Positions 18,990-28,762 are shown, numbered from the stretch's first letter. The stretch is 40,197 bases of DNA from Candidatus Magasanikbacteria bacterium RIFOXYD1_FULL_40_23 (GCA_001783215.1 MFRA01000005.1:393423-433619); one strand, 5' to 3'. Notes: generated from the sequence alone by a model not told the origin. Translations and numbers: made by a program.

Positions 18990-19712
18990 ATGGCTTTAAT
19001 TGAAGTAAAAAATTTAACCAAGAGTTATGAAAATGACGGTGTAGCCACTTCGGTGCTTTATGGTTTGAATTTCAAAATAGAAAAAGGTGAGTTTGTAGCA
19101 ATTATGGGTCCTAGCGGATCTGGTAAATCTACGCTCATGCACATTTTGGGATTTTTAGATAAGCTTACCGCCGGCTCATACATTTTTGAAGGCAAAGACG
19201 TGAGCGGGTTAACAGATGACGAGTTGGCAGAAATGCGCAGTAATCAGGTAGGATTTGTTTTTCAAGCGTTTAATTTATTGCCGCGCACCACTGTACTAGA
19301 AAATGTAATGCTGCCCCTTACATATGTAAAAATGGATCAGGCAGAGAGAATTAAAAAATCAAAAGAAGCTCTAATTGCAGTTGGCCTGGAGCATAGATTA
19401 AATCATTTTTCCAACCAATTATCGGGTGGAGAAAAGCAACGCGTGGCTATTGCCAGATCTTTGGTAAATAACCCGGCAGTTATTTTTGCCGATGAGCCTA
19501 CCGGTAATTTGGATTCCAAATCTGGTTTGCAAGTAATGCGTATTTTGCAAAGCCTAAACGAAGCTGGACGCACAATTATTTTGGTTACTCACGAAAAGTA
19601 TACGGCCGATCATGCCAGACGAATCCTGAGAGTAAAAGACGGTCTAATTATAGAAGATGTGGAGGTAGCAAAAAGATTATTTGCTAAAGATGGAGAAGAA
19701 TTAATGAAATAG
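18990..19712 (+). CDS. ABC transporter ATP-binding protein (MacB/LolD type)
   Basis: GPSGSGKSTLMHILGFLDKLTAG, LSGGEKQRVAIARSLVNNPAVIFADEPTGNLDS. Confidence 0.95.
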   Translation: MALIEVKNLTKSYENDGVATSVLYGLNFKIEKGEFVAIMGPSGSGKSTLMHILGFLDKLTAGSYIFEGKDVSGLTDDELAEMRSNQVGFVFQAFNLLPRTTVLENVMLPLTYVKMDQAERIKKSKEALIAVGLEHRLNHFSNQLSGGEKQRVAIARSLVNNPAVIFADEPTGNLDSKSGLQVMRILQSLNEAGRTIILVTHEKYTADHARRILRVKDGLIIEDVEVAKRLFAKDGEELMK

Positions 19713-19713
19713 C

Positions 19714-20952
19714 GTGAACATCATAAAAGAAATTCACAATGTTTGGAATATTGTGGGCCGTAATAAAGTGCGGTCGTTTTTAACCATGCTTGGCATTGTT
19801 ATAGGCATCATGTCTGTAATTGTTGTAATGTCTGTGGGAGCCGGCGCGCAAAGCCTAATCCTTAATCAGGTAAGTAGTCTGGGCTCAAATTTAGTCGGTA
19901 TTCTTCCTGGCCAATCCGAAGACGAAGGGCCTCCAGCTTCGGCTATGGGCATAGTAATTACCACTCTAAAGTACGAAGATATAAAATCCCTTGTAGGGCC
20001 CGAATTCCCTTATATAGTGGCTGCTACAGCCTATGTACGAGGCGTTGATACAGTTAATTGGGGTGATAATAAAACAGACACCAATTTTGTGGGCGTATCA
20101 GCGGCTTTGCCAGAAGTAGAAGATACCAATGTAAGTATCGGCAGGTTTTTTTCGGAAGAAGAAGAAAAAAGTTTGGCTAGAGTCGCAGTCTTGGGAAGTC
20201 AAACCGCCAAAGATTTATTTGAAGGTACAGATCCGATAGGAAAACAAATTAGAATTAAAAAAACCTCTTTTACAGTTATTGGAGTAATGGGAGAAAGAGG
20301 GAGTAGTGGTTTTCAAAATCAGGATAATCAAATTTATACACCCATTACTACTGCGCAAAAATTATTGCTCGGCATAGATTATGTTAGTTTCGGACGTGTA
20401 AAGGTAGACGGTGCAGAAAATGTAGATAAAACTGTAGAATATGTTAAGCAAGTTTTGCGAGAACGACATAAAATAACAAATCCGGAAGAGGATGATTTTT
20501 CTGTGCGTACAACCGCCCAAGGATTAGACGCTCTTACCAACATTACCAATGCGCTCAAAATTTTCTTGTCTGCGATTGCGGCCATTTCTCTAATTGTGGG
20601 CGGGATTGGAATTATGAACATTATGCTTGCGGCTGTGCAAGAAAGAACTAGAGAGATTGGTTTGCGCAAAGCAGTGGGCGCAAAAAACAGTAATATTATT
20701 ACCCAATTTCTGATTGAGACAGTGATGATTACTTTTATGGGCGCGCTGATGGGAATATTATTGGGAACTTTAATTTCTTTTGCTGCCGGTAAAGTTGCGC
20801 AAAGTTTAGGTTATCATTGGGATATAGTTGTTTCTTTGTCGTCTGTTTTGGCCGCTTGTGTAGTGGGTGTTAGTATTGGACTTGTGTTTGGTATAGTGCC
20901 AGCGCGCAGGGCTAGCAAATTAAACCCAATTGAAGCATTGCGATATGAATAG
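19714..20952 (+). CDS. ABC transporter permease (MacB/FtsX-like)
   Basis: NKVRSFLTMLGIVIGIMSVIVVMSVGAGAQ, MNIMLAAVQERTREIGLRKAVGAK; GTG start. Confidence 0.92.
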   Translation: MNIIKEIHNVWNIVGRNKVRSFLTMLGIVIGIMSVIVVMSVGAGAQSLILNQVSSLGSNLVGILPGQSEDEGPPASAMGIVITTLKYEDIKSLVGPEFPYIVAATAYVRGVDTVNWGDNKTDTNFVGVSAALPEVEDTNVSIGRFFSEEEEKSLARVAVLGSQTAKDLFEGTDPIGKQIRIKKTSFTVIGVMGERGSSGFQNQDNQIYTPITTAQKLLLGIDYVSFGRVKVDGAENVDKTVEYVKQVLRERHKITNPEEDDFSVRTTAQGLDALTNITNALKIFLSAIAAISLIVGGIGIMNIMLAAVQERTREIGLRKAVGAKNSNIITQFLIETVMITFMGALMGILLGTLISFAAGKVAQSLGYHWDIVVSLSSVLAACVVGVSIGLVFGIVPARRASKLNPIEALRYE

Positions 20953-22210
20953 TAATTTTTTAGATACAATTAAAGATAATTTAAAATTAGCTAGTCATTC
21001 TTTGCTTGCTCAAAAAACCAGATCGGTCCTGACTATTTTGGGTATCAGTATTGGTGTGGCAGTGGTAATTACCATTTTGGCAGCTGGACGTGGACTCGAT
21101 AAATTTATTATGAGTCAGTTAGAAATTTTTGGTTCCGACACTCTTAGCATAGAGGTGAAAATCCCTAACACCAAAGATACATCCACCGAAAATGCTTTTG
21201 GTCAGGCTACGGGTGTAACTATAACTACCTTAAAAAACTCAGACACAGACAATGTTAGTAAACATCCAAATATTGTAGCCGCTTATGGTTGGATGATTGG
21301 GCAGGCTGTAGTTACTTATCAAGGGCAAATAAAAACAGTTACTTTGTTTGGTCAAGGATACAATATGCCGGAGGTAGAAAAATTTTCTTTGTCAGAAGGT
21401 AGAATGTTTACCAAAGAAGAAGAGGATTCTCTTTCACAAATAGTAGTGCTTGGGTCGGTTGTAAAAGAAAAATTATTTGGTGATGACATTGCTTCGGGCA
21501 AAACTATTTATATAAAAGGTAAGCCATTTAAAGTTGCAGGTGTATCTACCAAGCGTGGGGCTACATTTGGTATGGATATGGATAATATGATAATCGTGCC
21601 AACCAAGACCATGCAAAAAAGAGTTTTGGGCATAGATTATATCCACAATATTATGGCCAAAATGAAAGACACAAGCATTTCCAAACAAACCGTAGAAGAA
21701 TTAAACGAAATTATTCGCGCCAACCACGATATTACCGATCCAAACAAAGATGATTTTACTATAAACACTATGGCCGAAGCGGTTTCCATTTTAGGTAGTG
21801 TGGTAAGCGGCATTACATTTTTGTTGGTGGCGCTTGTTTGCATATCGCTTGTGGTAGGCGGTGTTGGTATTATGAATATAATGTACGTATCTGTTTCGGA
21901 GCGAGTATTCGAAATTGGTTTGCGCAAAGCGCTTGGTGCAAAGGCTAGTGATATTTTGTGGCAATTTTTGTTAGAATCAATTCTGCTTACATCTATTGGC
22001 GGTGTGGTAGGTGTAGCTATGGGTGCGCTTATGGCTCTGGTAGTATATTTTGTGGCAGTTTCCAACAACTTTAATTGGGTTTATAGTATCCCGCTTTTTT
22101 CTATTTTGTTATCTGTTGGCTTCTCGGCATTTATCGGTGTTTTATTTGGCATTTATCCGGCCAGAAAGGCCGCTGCGCTTAACCCGATTGAGGCGTTGAG
22201 GAGGGAGTAA
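20945..22210 (+). CDS. ABC transporter permease (MacB/FtsX-like), second paralogue
   Basis: KTRSVLTILGISIGVAVVITILAAGRG, MNIMYVSVSERVFEIGLRKALGAK; ATG at 20945 overlaps previous stop by 8 nt. Confidence 0.92.
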   Translation: MNSNFLDTIKDNLKLASHSLLAQKTRSVLTILGISIGVAVVITILAAGRGLDKFIMSQLEIFGSDTLSIEVKIPNTKDTSTENAFGQATGVTITTLKNSDTDNVSKHPNIVAAYGWMIGQAVVTYQGQIKTVTLFGQGYNMPEVEKFSLSEGRMFTKEEEDSLSQIVVLGSVVKEKLFGDDIASGKTIYIKGKPFKVAGVSTKRGATFGMDMDNMIIVPTKTMQKRVLGIDYIHNIMAKMKDTSISKQTVEELNEIIRANHDITDPNKDDFTINTMAEAVSILGSVVSGITFLLVALVCISLVVGGVGIMNIMYVSVSERVFEIGLRKALGAKASDILWQFLLESILLTSIGGVVGVAMGALMALVVYFVAVSNNFNWVYSIPLFSILLSVGFSAFIGVLFGIYPARKAAALNPIEALRRE

Positions 22211-22259
22211 AAAAAAGCCGACGGTCTCTTTGGTTATAAATAACCATTGAAACCGTCGG
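22209..22259 (-). terminator. Intrinsic terminator following the tmRNA-like gene
   Basis: Reverse complement CCGACGGT...GGTTAT/ATAACC...ACCGTCGG followed by CTTTTTTT. Confidence 0.8.
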
Positions 22260-22264
22260 TAATG

Positions 22265-22429
22265 TGGTGGAGCTGGTCATGAATTGAACATGACATTCTA
22301 AGCATTGATCGCCACTAGCGATAGTTATCGCTAGCCCCAGAACTCCTCGGCTGGTTCCACCGTCGGAACCCTTTGCAAACCAGCGCAGGAGGCAGCGTGC
22401 TTAGAGTTTTTCCGTTAAACTACAGCCCC
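22265..22429 (-). ncRNA. Compact tmRNA-like / tRNA-like RNA with alanine-type acceptor and encoded CCA
   Basis: 5' GGGGCTG pairs with CAGCTCC-A-CCA incl. G3-U70; T-arm GTCATG-TTCAATT-CATGAC; P2-like stem TCTAAGCA/TGCTTAGA; promoter TTGACA-N17-TATCAT; terminator downstream. Confidence 0.7.
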
Positions 22430-22444
22430 AAATGTCTGGGGAGG

Positions 22445-22473
22445 ATGATACCACAAACCCCTTTATTTGTCAA
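22445..22473 (-). promoter_or_regulatory. Promoter of the tmRNA-like gene
   Basis: Reverse complement TTGACA - 17 bp - TATCAT, 15 nt upstream of the predicted mature 5' end. Confidence 0.7.
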
Positions 22474-22540
22474 TATTATATTATTGCTAGTTTTAGTTCA
22501 GTTATGATAGAGTAGGCTTATAAATACAAGGTGTATTACT

Positions 22541-24343
22541 ATGACTGACACCCAAGCAATAAAAGACAGATTGGACATTGTACAGATAATTGGCGAATAT
22601 GTAAGGCTCAAAAAAGCCGGCATAAACTGGAAAGCCAATTGTCCATTTCACAACGAAAAATCTCCTTCATTTATGGTTCAACCAGAAAAGCAATTCTGGC
22701 ATTGTTTTGGTTGTAGTAAGGGTGGAGACGTCTTTTCTTTCTTACAAGAAATGGAAGGTGTAGATTTTAGCGAAGCTCTAAAAATTTTGGCAGATCGTGC
22801 CGGTGTAAAATTAGACAGTTATGCCAGTGAAGTAAACAAAAGCCAGAAAAATAGAATTATAGAAATAAATAATAAAGCTACTTATTTTTTTAATCACTTT
22901 TTGTCGGAGATGCCGGCGGCCGAAGCAGCTAGAGATTATTTGAAGCGCCGCGAACTAACTACCGAAACAATTACCGAATGGCAAGTTGGTTTTATTCCAG
23001 AGCAATGGGATTTACTTACAAAATATTTATTAAACAAAGGCAATAGCATTGATGATTTACTGGCTTCTGGCTTAGCTATAAAAAAAGACGGTGGTGGATT
23101 CTACGATCGTTTTCGCGGCCGCATAATGTTTCCTATTTGGGATGCGCACGGCAATGTGGTAGGTTTTACCGGACGCATACTGGTAGAAACAGAAAAATCA
23201 GGCGGTAAATATGTAAACACTCCCCAGACTTTGGTATTTGATAAATCTAGGCTTTTGTATGGTTTAAATAAAGCCAAGACAGAGATAAAAGCCAAAGATT
23301 TTACAGTATTGGTAGAGGGCCAAATGGATGTAATTGCCTGCCATCAGGCAGGTATGAAAAACGTGGTGGCGTCTTCGGGTACAGCGCTTACTATGGAGCA
23401 GATTAAATTATTAAAAAGATATTCCAATAATATTGCAATTGCTTTTGATGCAGATGCGGCCGGGCAAAATGCTGCCAAGCGCGGTATAGATTTGGCCCTG
23501 GAGCAGGGAATGAGTATAAAAATTATTCAAATTCCACCGGGTGCTGGCAAAGATGCAGACGAATGTATAAAAAAAGATAAAGATGTATGGTTTAAAGCGG
23601 TAGAGAGTGCCAAAGAGGTAATGGATTGGTATTTTACTAATGCGGTTGTGGGGGTAAATAAAAATGATCCAAAACAAAAACAGAAAATTGCCGAAGTTCT
23701 TTTGGCCGAAATAGCTCGTCTTCCATATGCGGTAGAACGGGATCATTGGCTTAAAAAATTAGCAGATGAGATAGGTGTTGATCGCTCTGTTTTGGTAGCA
23801 GAAATGAGTAGGGTAGTAGCTCAGGCAAAAAGGTATCCAGACAATAGTCATGCCAATTTAGCCAGTAAGCCCGCTAGCCCTAGCATAGCCGCTGCAAGCC
23901 AGGAAAATTGGGAAGAAAAGGGTAAGATTCACCTGCTTGCCGAAAACTTTTTTGCTCTGCTTTTAAAGTTTCCTCAGCTGTTCGCCCAGCATGCCCCTGG
24001 TCTAAGGTCCGAATTCTTTGAGCATACCCCCCTGGCTGGGCTTTACGAGTCGCTAAAAAAGCACTATAATGGCAATATAGATATAATGGTGGTTAAAAAC
24101 AGTTTAACCAAGGAAGAGCAATCTGCCATTGATATTTTAGTATTAAAAACAGACAAAGATTATAGCGGTTTTGATGCCCAGCAAACCAGCAAAGAATTAT
24201 CTATTTTGCTCGGCGCCATAAAAAGTGAGTGGCAAAAAAATAAACGTCAGAAACTATTTGTGGAATTAAAAGAAGCAGAAAAAAACGGAGATCCGGAAGC
24301 TGTGCAGAAAATTCTGAAAGAAATAATGGAATTAGAAAAATAA
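22541..24343 (+). CDS. dnaG: DNA primase
   Basis: CPFHNEKSPSFMVQPEKQFWHCFGCSKGGDVFSF zinc motif, VVGFTGR, VEGQMDVIACHQAGMKNVVASSGTALT TOPRIM. Confidence 0.96.
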   Translation: MTDTQAIKDRLDIVQIIGEYVRLKKAGINWKANCPFHNEKSPSFMVQPEKQFWHCFGCSKGGDVFSFLQEMEGVDFSEALKILADRAGVKLDSYASEVNKSQKNRIIEINNKATYFFNHFLSEMPAAEAARDYLKRRELTTETITEWQVGFIPEQWDLLTKYLLNKGNSIDDLLASGLAIKKDGGGFYDRFRGRIMFPIWDAHGNVVGFTGRILVETEKSGGKYVNTPQTLVFDKSRLLYGLNKAKTEIKAKDFTVLVEGQMDVIACHQAGMKNVVASSGTALTMEQIKLLKRYSNNIAIAFDADAAGQNAAKRGIDLALEQGMSIKIIQIPPGAGKDADECIKKDKDVWFKAVESAKEVMDWYFTNAVVGVNKNDPKQKQKIAEVLLAEIARLPYAVERDHWLKKLADEIGVDRSVLVAEMSRVVAQAKRYPDNSHANLASKPASPSIAAASQENWEEKGKIHLLAENFFALLLKFPQLFAQHAPGLRSEFFEHTPLAGLYESLKKHYNGNIDIMVVKNSLTKEEQSAIDILVLKTDKDYSGFDAQQTSKELSILLGAIKSEWQKNKRQKLFVELKEAEKNGDPEAVQKILKEIMELEK

Positions 24344-24429
24344 AGAAGCGTCGCGCTTCAATGGGCGCTGTGCGACGTGATTTCGTTAAAACAATTTTAT
24401 TATTAAAGTAAGATTAAATTTATCCCTGT

Positions 24430-25752
24430 ATGTCCGTCAAAAAAAAAGGGAAAATTAAAAAATCTTCCAAGCCATTGCGCGTTAAACATACGCGTAAGCA
24501 AAACAGGGAGAAAAAAGTTTCGGTAAAAAAAGCGCCAGCCCCACATAAGGTGCAGGCAAAAAAGCCTAAGAAAAATTTTCAACAAAACAAAAAACACAAT
24601 TTTTTCAAAGGAAAAAATAAAAACAACAAGAAAAATCTTCAAGAGGAAATTGTTTTAGAGCCGTCTCTAAAAGATATCTGGGCATTGGTTGCCAAAGGGC
24701 GCACCCGTGGTTTTATTACCCAGATAGAAGCCGAAACTGTTTTTTCTAGACCAGAACGCTATCTAGATTTGTATGAGGGGTTCATGGATTTGCTAGATAA
24801 AAACGGCGTCACCATCGTAGAGTCTACCGGCAATTTGCTTGGACGTAAAACAGAAAGCGCCCAACTTTTGCACCAATTCCAGGGTAAACAGCCAGATATG
24901 GATACGCCTTTTGATCTTGGTCAAATTTCTTCTGATTCTATACAGATGTATTTGCGTGAAATTGGTAGAATCCCACTGCTTAAATCGGCCGAAGAAATTT
25001 CTTTGGCCAAACGCAAAGAGAGAGGCGACAAAGAAGCTGACAGAAAATTAATTGAAGCCAACTTACGCTTGGTAGTTTCTATTGCCAAAAAATTTGTGGG
25101 CAAATCTTTGTCTTTGCTCGATCTAATCCAGGAAGGAAATATTGGTTTGTTTAGAGCGGTCAAGAAATTTGATTATCGCAAAGGTTTTAAATTTTCTACT
25201 TACGCCACTTGGTGGATACGCCAGGCGATTACCCGTGCTTTGGCAGATCAGTCTCGTACCATTCGTATTCCGGTGCATATGGTAGAAACTATCAATCGCT
25301 TCCAGCAGGTTCAGCGCCGTTTGTTGCAAGATTTGGGCCGTGACCCAACCCCAGAAGAATTAGCTGCTGAAATGGGCGAAGAGGTAGAAAAAATCAATCA
25401 TATTATTAAAATTTCTCAAGATACCGTATCGCTAGAGATGTCTGTTGGTGATGACGACGACGATGATTCATCCTTGCAAGATTTTGTGGAAGATGTAAAG
25501 AACATGTCTCCAGACAGAGTAGCTGGTCTGCAAATCTTAAAAGATTATGTTAAAGACGCCATTAAAGACCTTTCTCCACGCGAGCAAAAGATTTTGGAAA
25601 TGAGATTTGGTCTTACCGATGGAGTAACTCACACATTGGAAGAAGTGGGCAAAGAATTTGATGTTACTCGTGAACGTATTCGTCAAATTGAAGCCAAAGC
25701 TTTGGAAAAAATCCAGCATATGGGTATTATCGCCAAGTTGAAGGACTATTAG
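24430..25752 (+). CDS. rpoD: RNA polymerase primary sigma factor with Lys-rich N-terminal extension
   Basis: [96 protein letters not shown]. Confidence 0.96.
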   Translation: MSVKKKGKIKKSSKPLRVKHTRKQNREKKVSVKKAPAPHKVQAKKPKKNFQQNKKHNFFKGKNKNNKKNLQEEIVLEPSLKDIWALVAKGRTRGFITQIEAETVFSRPERYLDLYEGFMDLLDKNGVTIVESTGNLLGRKTESAQLLHQFQGKQPDMDTPFDLGQISSDSIQMYLREIGRIPLLKSAEEISLAKRKERGDKEADRKLIEANLRLVVSIAKKFVGKSLSLLDLIQEGNIGLFRAVKKFDYRKGFKFSTYATWWIRQAITRALADQSRTIRIPVHMVETINRFQQVQRRLLQDLGRDPTPEELAAEMGEEVEKINHIIKISQDTVSLEMSVGDDDDDDSSLQDFVEDVKNMSPDRVAGLQILKDYVKDAIKDLSPREQKILEMRFGLTDGVTHTLEEVGKEFDVTRERIRQIEAKALEKIQHMGIIAKLKDY

Positions 25753-25753
25753 T

Positions 25754-26980
25754 ATGTCTATAAAATCTTTTTCTCCAGAAATGACTGGTGCGGCCAATCG
25801 TAAAATTACCAGTCTAGAAGAAAAAATTTTAAATAGTGAAGCTGCCATACCTCACGCTGAGGTAAAAAAGTATGCTGATTACATAATCGGCAAGCTTAAG
25901 ATGTATAAAGATTTTGAGGACGAAACTCAAGACAAGGTGTCTTTTGTTGTTGATGCATTAAGTGAGGATAGGATATTAAAAGGAATTTTTCACGAAATAG
26001 TTGATGGAAATCTGAATCAGAAAGAAGTTGAAGCTGTTGTCGTTCGTATAAGGCAGGCTTTAATGGAAGAGCTAAAGGGAAAAATTGATGAAAAGATTTA
26101 TCTCGGTATAAAGGATTTTGTTAATGTTGGGCAAGATGTGAGTGTTAGTACAATATCTGGCAGAAAACTTCCTAATTTACCCGAGGAAAAGAACAAGCAA
26201 GAATTAAAATCTTTGCATAAGAAAAATCTAATTAGGCACGCTATAGATATAGACAATAGTAGGGGGGTAGTATACAAAAATCAAGAACGCACAGTTGACG
26301 AAGATTATGAGAAAGCTTTGCAAGAGGCGATGGATTTGTTTATTAAATTAGATCCGCACCCAAATATTGTAAAATTTTTAGAAAATGACCCAAAAAATAA
26401 AGGTGCGCTTTATGAGCACAGAAAGATAAAAACCTTGGTAGAGTATGTATCAGAAAATAAAGTTGATTTTTATCGTAATCCAAAGTTGTTTGCGCAAACT
26501 CTCGAGGTTTTAAAGGGTTGTATGGAGGGGGCTCAATATTTAGCAGAAAATAATCTTGTTTTGCAAGATATAAGGCCTAAAAATTTGGGTGTAGAAGTTG
26601 AAGACGATGAAGTTAGGGGTGTGCTTTTTGATTTGGAGGGGCTTATGAAGCAAGGCACTATAGAATCTAATAGAATGTATGCCACAGGATATGAGCCTCC
26701 AGAAACTACAGAGGACGTTGTGGCTGTTATGCCAGGTGAGATGACGTTTCAGTTTGGTGTGTCTATAAGGGCTTTAATGCAAAAGTGTATTAGTGGATAT
26801 GTGCCAGATCCAGGGAAATTTGATATCTCTGAGATGTTTCTTAAGCAAGGCATAATTAAAGATTTAGCAGTTTTGTCAGAAAAAATGAGTAAGAAAAATC
26901 CAAAAAATAGGCTTTCTTTACCCTTTGCTGTTGCGGAATTAGAGGGTATTATTGAAAGAGTCAAAAACATCGCATCTTAG
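25754..26980 (+). CDS. Divergent protein-kinase-like protein
   Basis: LVLQDIRPKNLGVE (HRDxKPxN-like loop) followed by VLFDLEG (DFG-like) and EPPE (APE-like). Confidence 0.55.
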   Translation: MSIKSFSPEMTGAANRKITSLEEKILNSEAAIPHAEVKKYADYIIGKLKMYKDFEDETQDKVSFVVDALSEDRILKGIFHEIVDGNLNQKEVEAVVVRIRQALMEELKGKIDEKIYLGIKDFVNVGQDVSVSTISGRKLPNLPEEKNKQELKSLHKKNLIRHAIDIDNSRGVVYKNQERTVDEDYEKALQEAMDLFIKLDPHPNIVKFLENDPKNKGALYEHRKIKTLVEYVSENKVDFYRNPKLFAQTLEVLKGCMEGAQYLAENNLVLQDIRPKNLGVEVEDDEVRGVLFDLEGLMKQGTIESNRMYATGYEPPETTEDVVAVMPGEMTFQFGVSIRALMQKCISGYVPDPGKFDISEMFLKQGIIKDLAVLSEKMSKKNPKNRLSLPFAVAELEGIIERVKNIAS

Positions 26981-26981
26981 T

Positions 26982-27132
26982 TTATATGGGCTAAAGCCCA
27001 TATATGCTCATTCGCTCAGAAATAAATAAACCAGTTTACTTATTTCTTCACTCATTTCGCATATATTAAGATATAAACTCACTCACTCGAAAATAAATTA
27101 GCAAGCTATTTATTTTCTCATTCATTTCGTTT
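26982..27132 (+). repeat. Intergenic repeat copy 3 (two tandem 3' units), ending 3 nt before murG ATG
   Basis: TATGGGCTAAAGCCCATATATGCTCATTCGCTCAGAAATAAATAA...TTCACTCATTTCG...CACTCGAAAATAAATTAGC...CTCATTCATTTCG-TTT-ATG. Confidence 0.75.
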
Positions 27133-28206
27133 ATGAAAATCATGTTTTCCGGCGGAGGTACATTAGGGCCGGTAGTACCGCTTCTGGCCATTGCCGAAAT
27201 ATATAAAAAACACAATCCTCAGGTGGAATTTTTGTGGGTAGGTACGCAAAATGGCCCGGAAAAGGATTTGATTGCAGAGTATAACATTCCTTTTTTTACT
27301 ATATTTTCCGGCAAGTTACGTCGTTATATCTCTTTGTGGAATTTTCTTGATATCTTTAAAATACTGTTTGGTTTTTTACAGTCATTATTTTTGCTGTGGC
27401 AAAAGAAGCCGGATTTACTTATCACAGCTGGTGGATTTGTAAGTGTGCCGTTGCATTTTGCCGCCTTTACTCTTGGTATTCCAGCTTGGGTGCACCAGCA
27501 AGATGTGCAGGTGGGGTTAGCCAACAAATTAATGTCTTATACAGCTACAAAAATTACAACGGCTTTACGAGATAGTCAATCTTATTTTCCCGAACATAAA
27601 ACAGAATGGATAGGTAATCCGGTGCGCGACTTATCGGTAAACGACATAAATGAATCAAGAAAAAAATTTAATATTGCCGAAGGTGTGCCAGTAATTTTGG
27701 CTATGGGCGGGGGCACTGGTTCAAATAGTATAAATAAGCTTGTAATAGAGGCGCTACCTGCATGGCCAAGAGATTGGCATATTATTCATTTGGTAGGCAG
27801 AGAAAGACCAAGAGAATTGCAAGAAAATGCTACCGGTGTGTTTCCAAATTACCACGTATACCCATTTTTAAAAGGGGACATGAAGGATGCCTATGCTGTG
27901 GCTGATGTAGTTATAACCCGTGCTGGATTTGCTAGTATTACCGAGTTGGCTGCGTTGGGTAAGGCTACGATTCTTTTACCGATGTCGCTTACTCACCAAG
28001 AAATCAATGCTAGGTTGTTAGCGGATAACAAGGCTGCGGTAGTGTTGGATGAAAGAACAGATAGTGGTTTGAAGCTGGCCAGAATAGTAATGGAGCTCGT
28101 TGAATTTCCGGAAACACGTGATTATTTGGGCAAGCGCCTACAGACTGTATTGCCGCCGGCTAGCCATACAAAGGTGTTAGAGATTATAGACAGTCTTAGC
28201 TCTTGA
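27133..28206 (+). CDS. murG: UDP-GlcNAc--undecaprenyl-PP-MurNAc-pentapeptide GlcNAc transferase
   Basis: FSGGGTLGPVVPLLAIAE, ITAGGFVSVPLHFAAFTLGIPAWVHQQDVQVGLANK, TRAGFASITELAALGKATILLPMSLTHQEINA. Confidence 0.92.
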   Translation: MKIMFSGGGTLGPVVPLLAIAEIYKKHNPQVEFLWVGTQNGPEKDLIAEYNIPFFTIFSGKLRRYISLWNFLDIFKILFGFLQSLFLLWQKKPDLLITAGGFVSVPLHFAAFTLGIPAWVHQQDVQVGLANKLMSYTATKITTALRDSQSYFPEHKTEWIGNPVRDLSVNDINESRKKFNIAEGVPVILAMGGGTGSNSINKLVIEALPAWPRDWHIIHLVGRERPRELQENATGVFPNYHVYPFLKGDMKDAYAVADVVITRAGFASITELAALGKATILLPMSLTHQEINARLLADNKAAVVLDERTDSGLKLARIVMELVEFPETRDYLGKRLQTVLPPASHTKVLEIIDSLSS

Positions 28207-28246
28207 TTTTTTTTATTGATTATTGTATAGTGTTCCATATAATATC

Positions 28247-28300
28247 ATGCGTTCGGAAGTATCTAGCAAGCTAGCTACTTCCTCACTTATTTCTATTATA
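28247..28300 (+). repeat. Degenerate copy 4 of the intergenic repeat
   Basis: CATGCGTTCGGAAGTATCTAGCAAGCTAGCTACTTCCTCACTTATTTC. Confidence 0.5.
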
Positions 28301-28348
28301 GAATTAAGTCCGTAAAGTATAAGGCCTAAAAGTGTCTTATATATCAAT

Positions 28349-28421
<73 letters not shown>

Positions 28422-28477
28422 CATGGCTTTGTAAATTAAAGTCAAAACAGGTACAATGCAGGTTATATTAAATATAT

Positions 28478-28551
28478 GGGCGTTTAGCTCAGTTGGTTAG
28501 AGCGCCTCGTTTACACCGAGGAGGTCTAGGGTTCGAATCCCTAAGCGCCTA
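28478..28551 (+). tRNA. tRNA-Val(TAC)
   Basis: Complete 74-nt cloverleaf; anticodon loop TTTACAC; no encoded CCA. Confidence 0.96.
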
Positions 28552-28711
28552 CAATTTAAGAGTGATGCACCTGCGTGCATCACGTCCAGGGATGAGAACG
28601 CCGGAGCGATGTCTCACGACGCAGAAGGGCGAGTGCGACCGCGAGGCGGTGGCTAGACAAAATTTTCGGAAGAAAATTTTAGTCGAAGCCGAATCCCTAA
28701 GCGCCTACAAT
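28534..28711 (+). mobile_element. 134-bp insertion flanked by 22-bp direct repeat of the tRNA-Val 3' end
   Basis: CGAATCCCTAAGCGCCTACAAT at 28534-28555 and again at 28690-28711; insert is GC-rich and structured. Confidence 0.6.
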
Positions 28712-28748
28712 AAAAATAGCCCCGACATAAGTCGGGGCTATTTTTATT
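28712..28748. terminator. Near-perfect bidirectional terminator
   Basis: AAAAATAGCCCCGAC-ATAA-GTCGGGGCTATTTTTATT. Confidence 0.85.
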
Positions 28749-28762
28749 GTTTTATTTTCAAT

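Noticed and set aside
22265-22429. Ordinary tRNA, tRNA-Sec or tRNA with group I intron
   Set aside because: Acceptor is 7 bp with G3-U70 and T-stem of 6 bp, the inner region (~95 nt) is too short for a group I intron and shows no long variable arm or UCA anticodon; kept as tmRNA-like
24347-24382. Hairpin CGTCGC...GCGACG after dnaG
   Set aside because: No clear U tract and only modest stem; not strong enough to call a terminator or RNA
27133-28206. Possible UGA recoding (genetic code 25, known in some CPR lineages)
   Set aside because: murG ends properly at TGA and other ORFs contain no in-frame TGA, so standard termination is used
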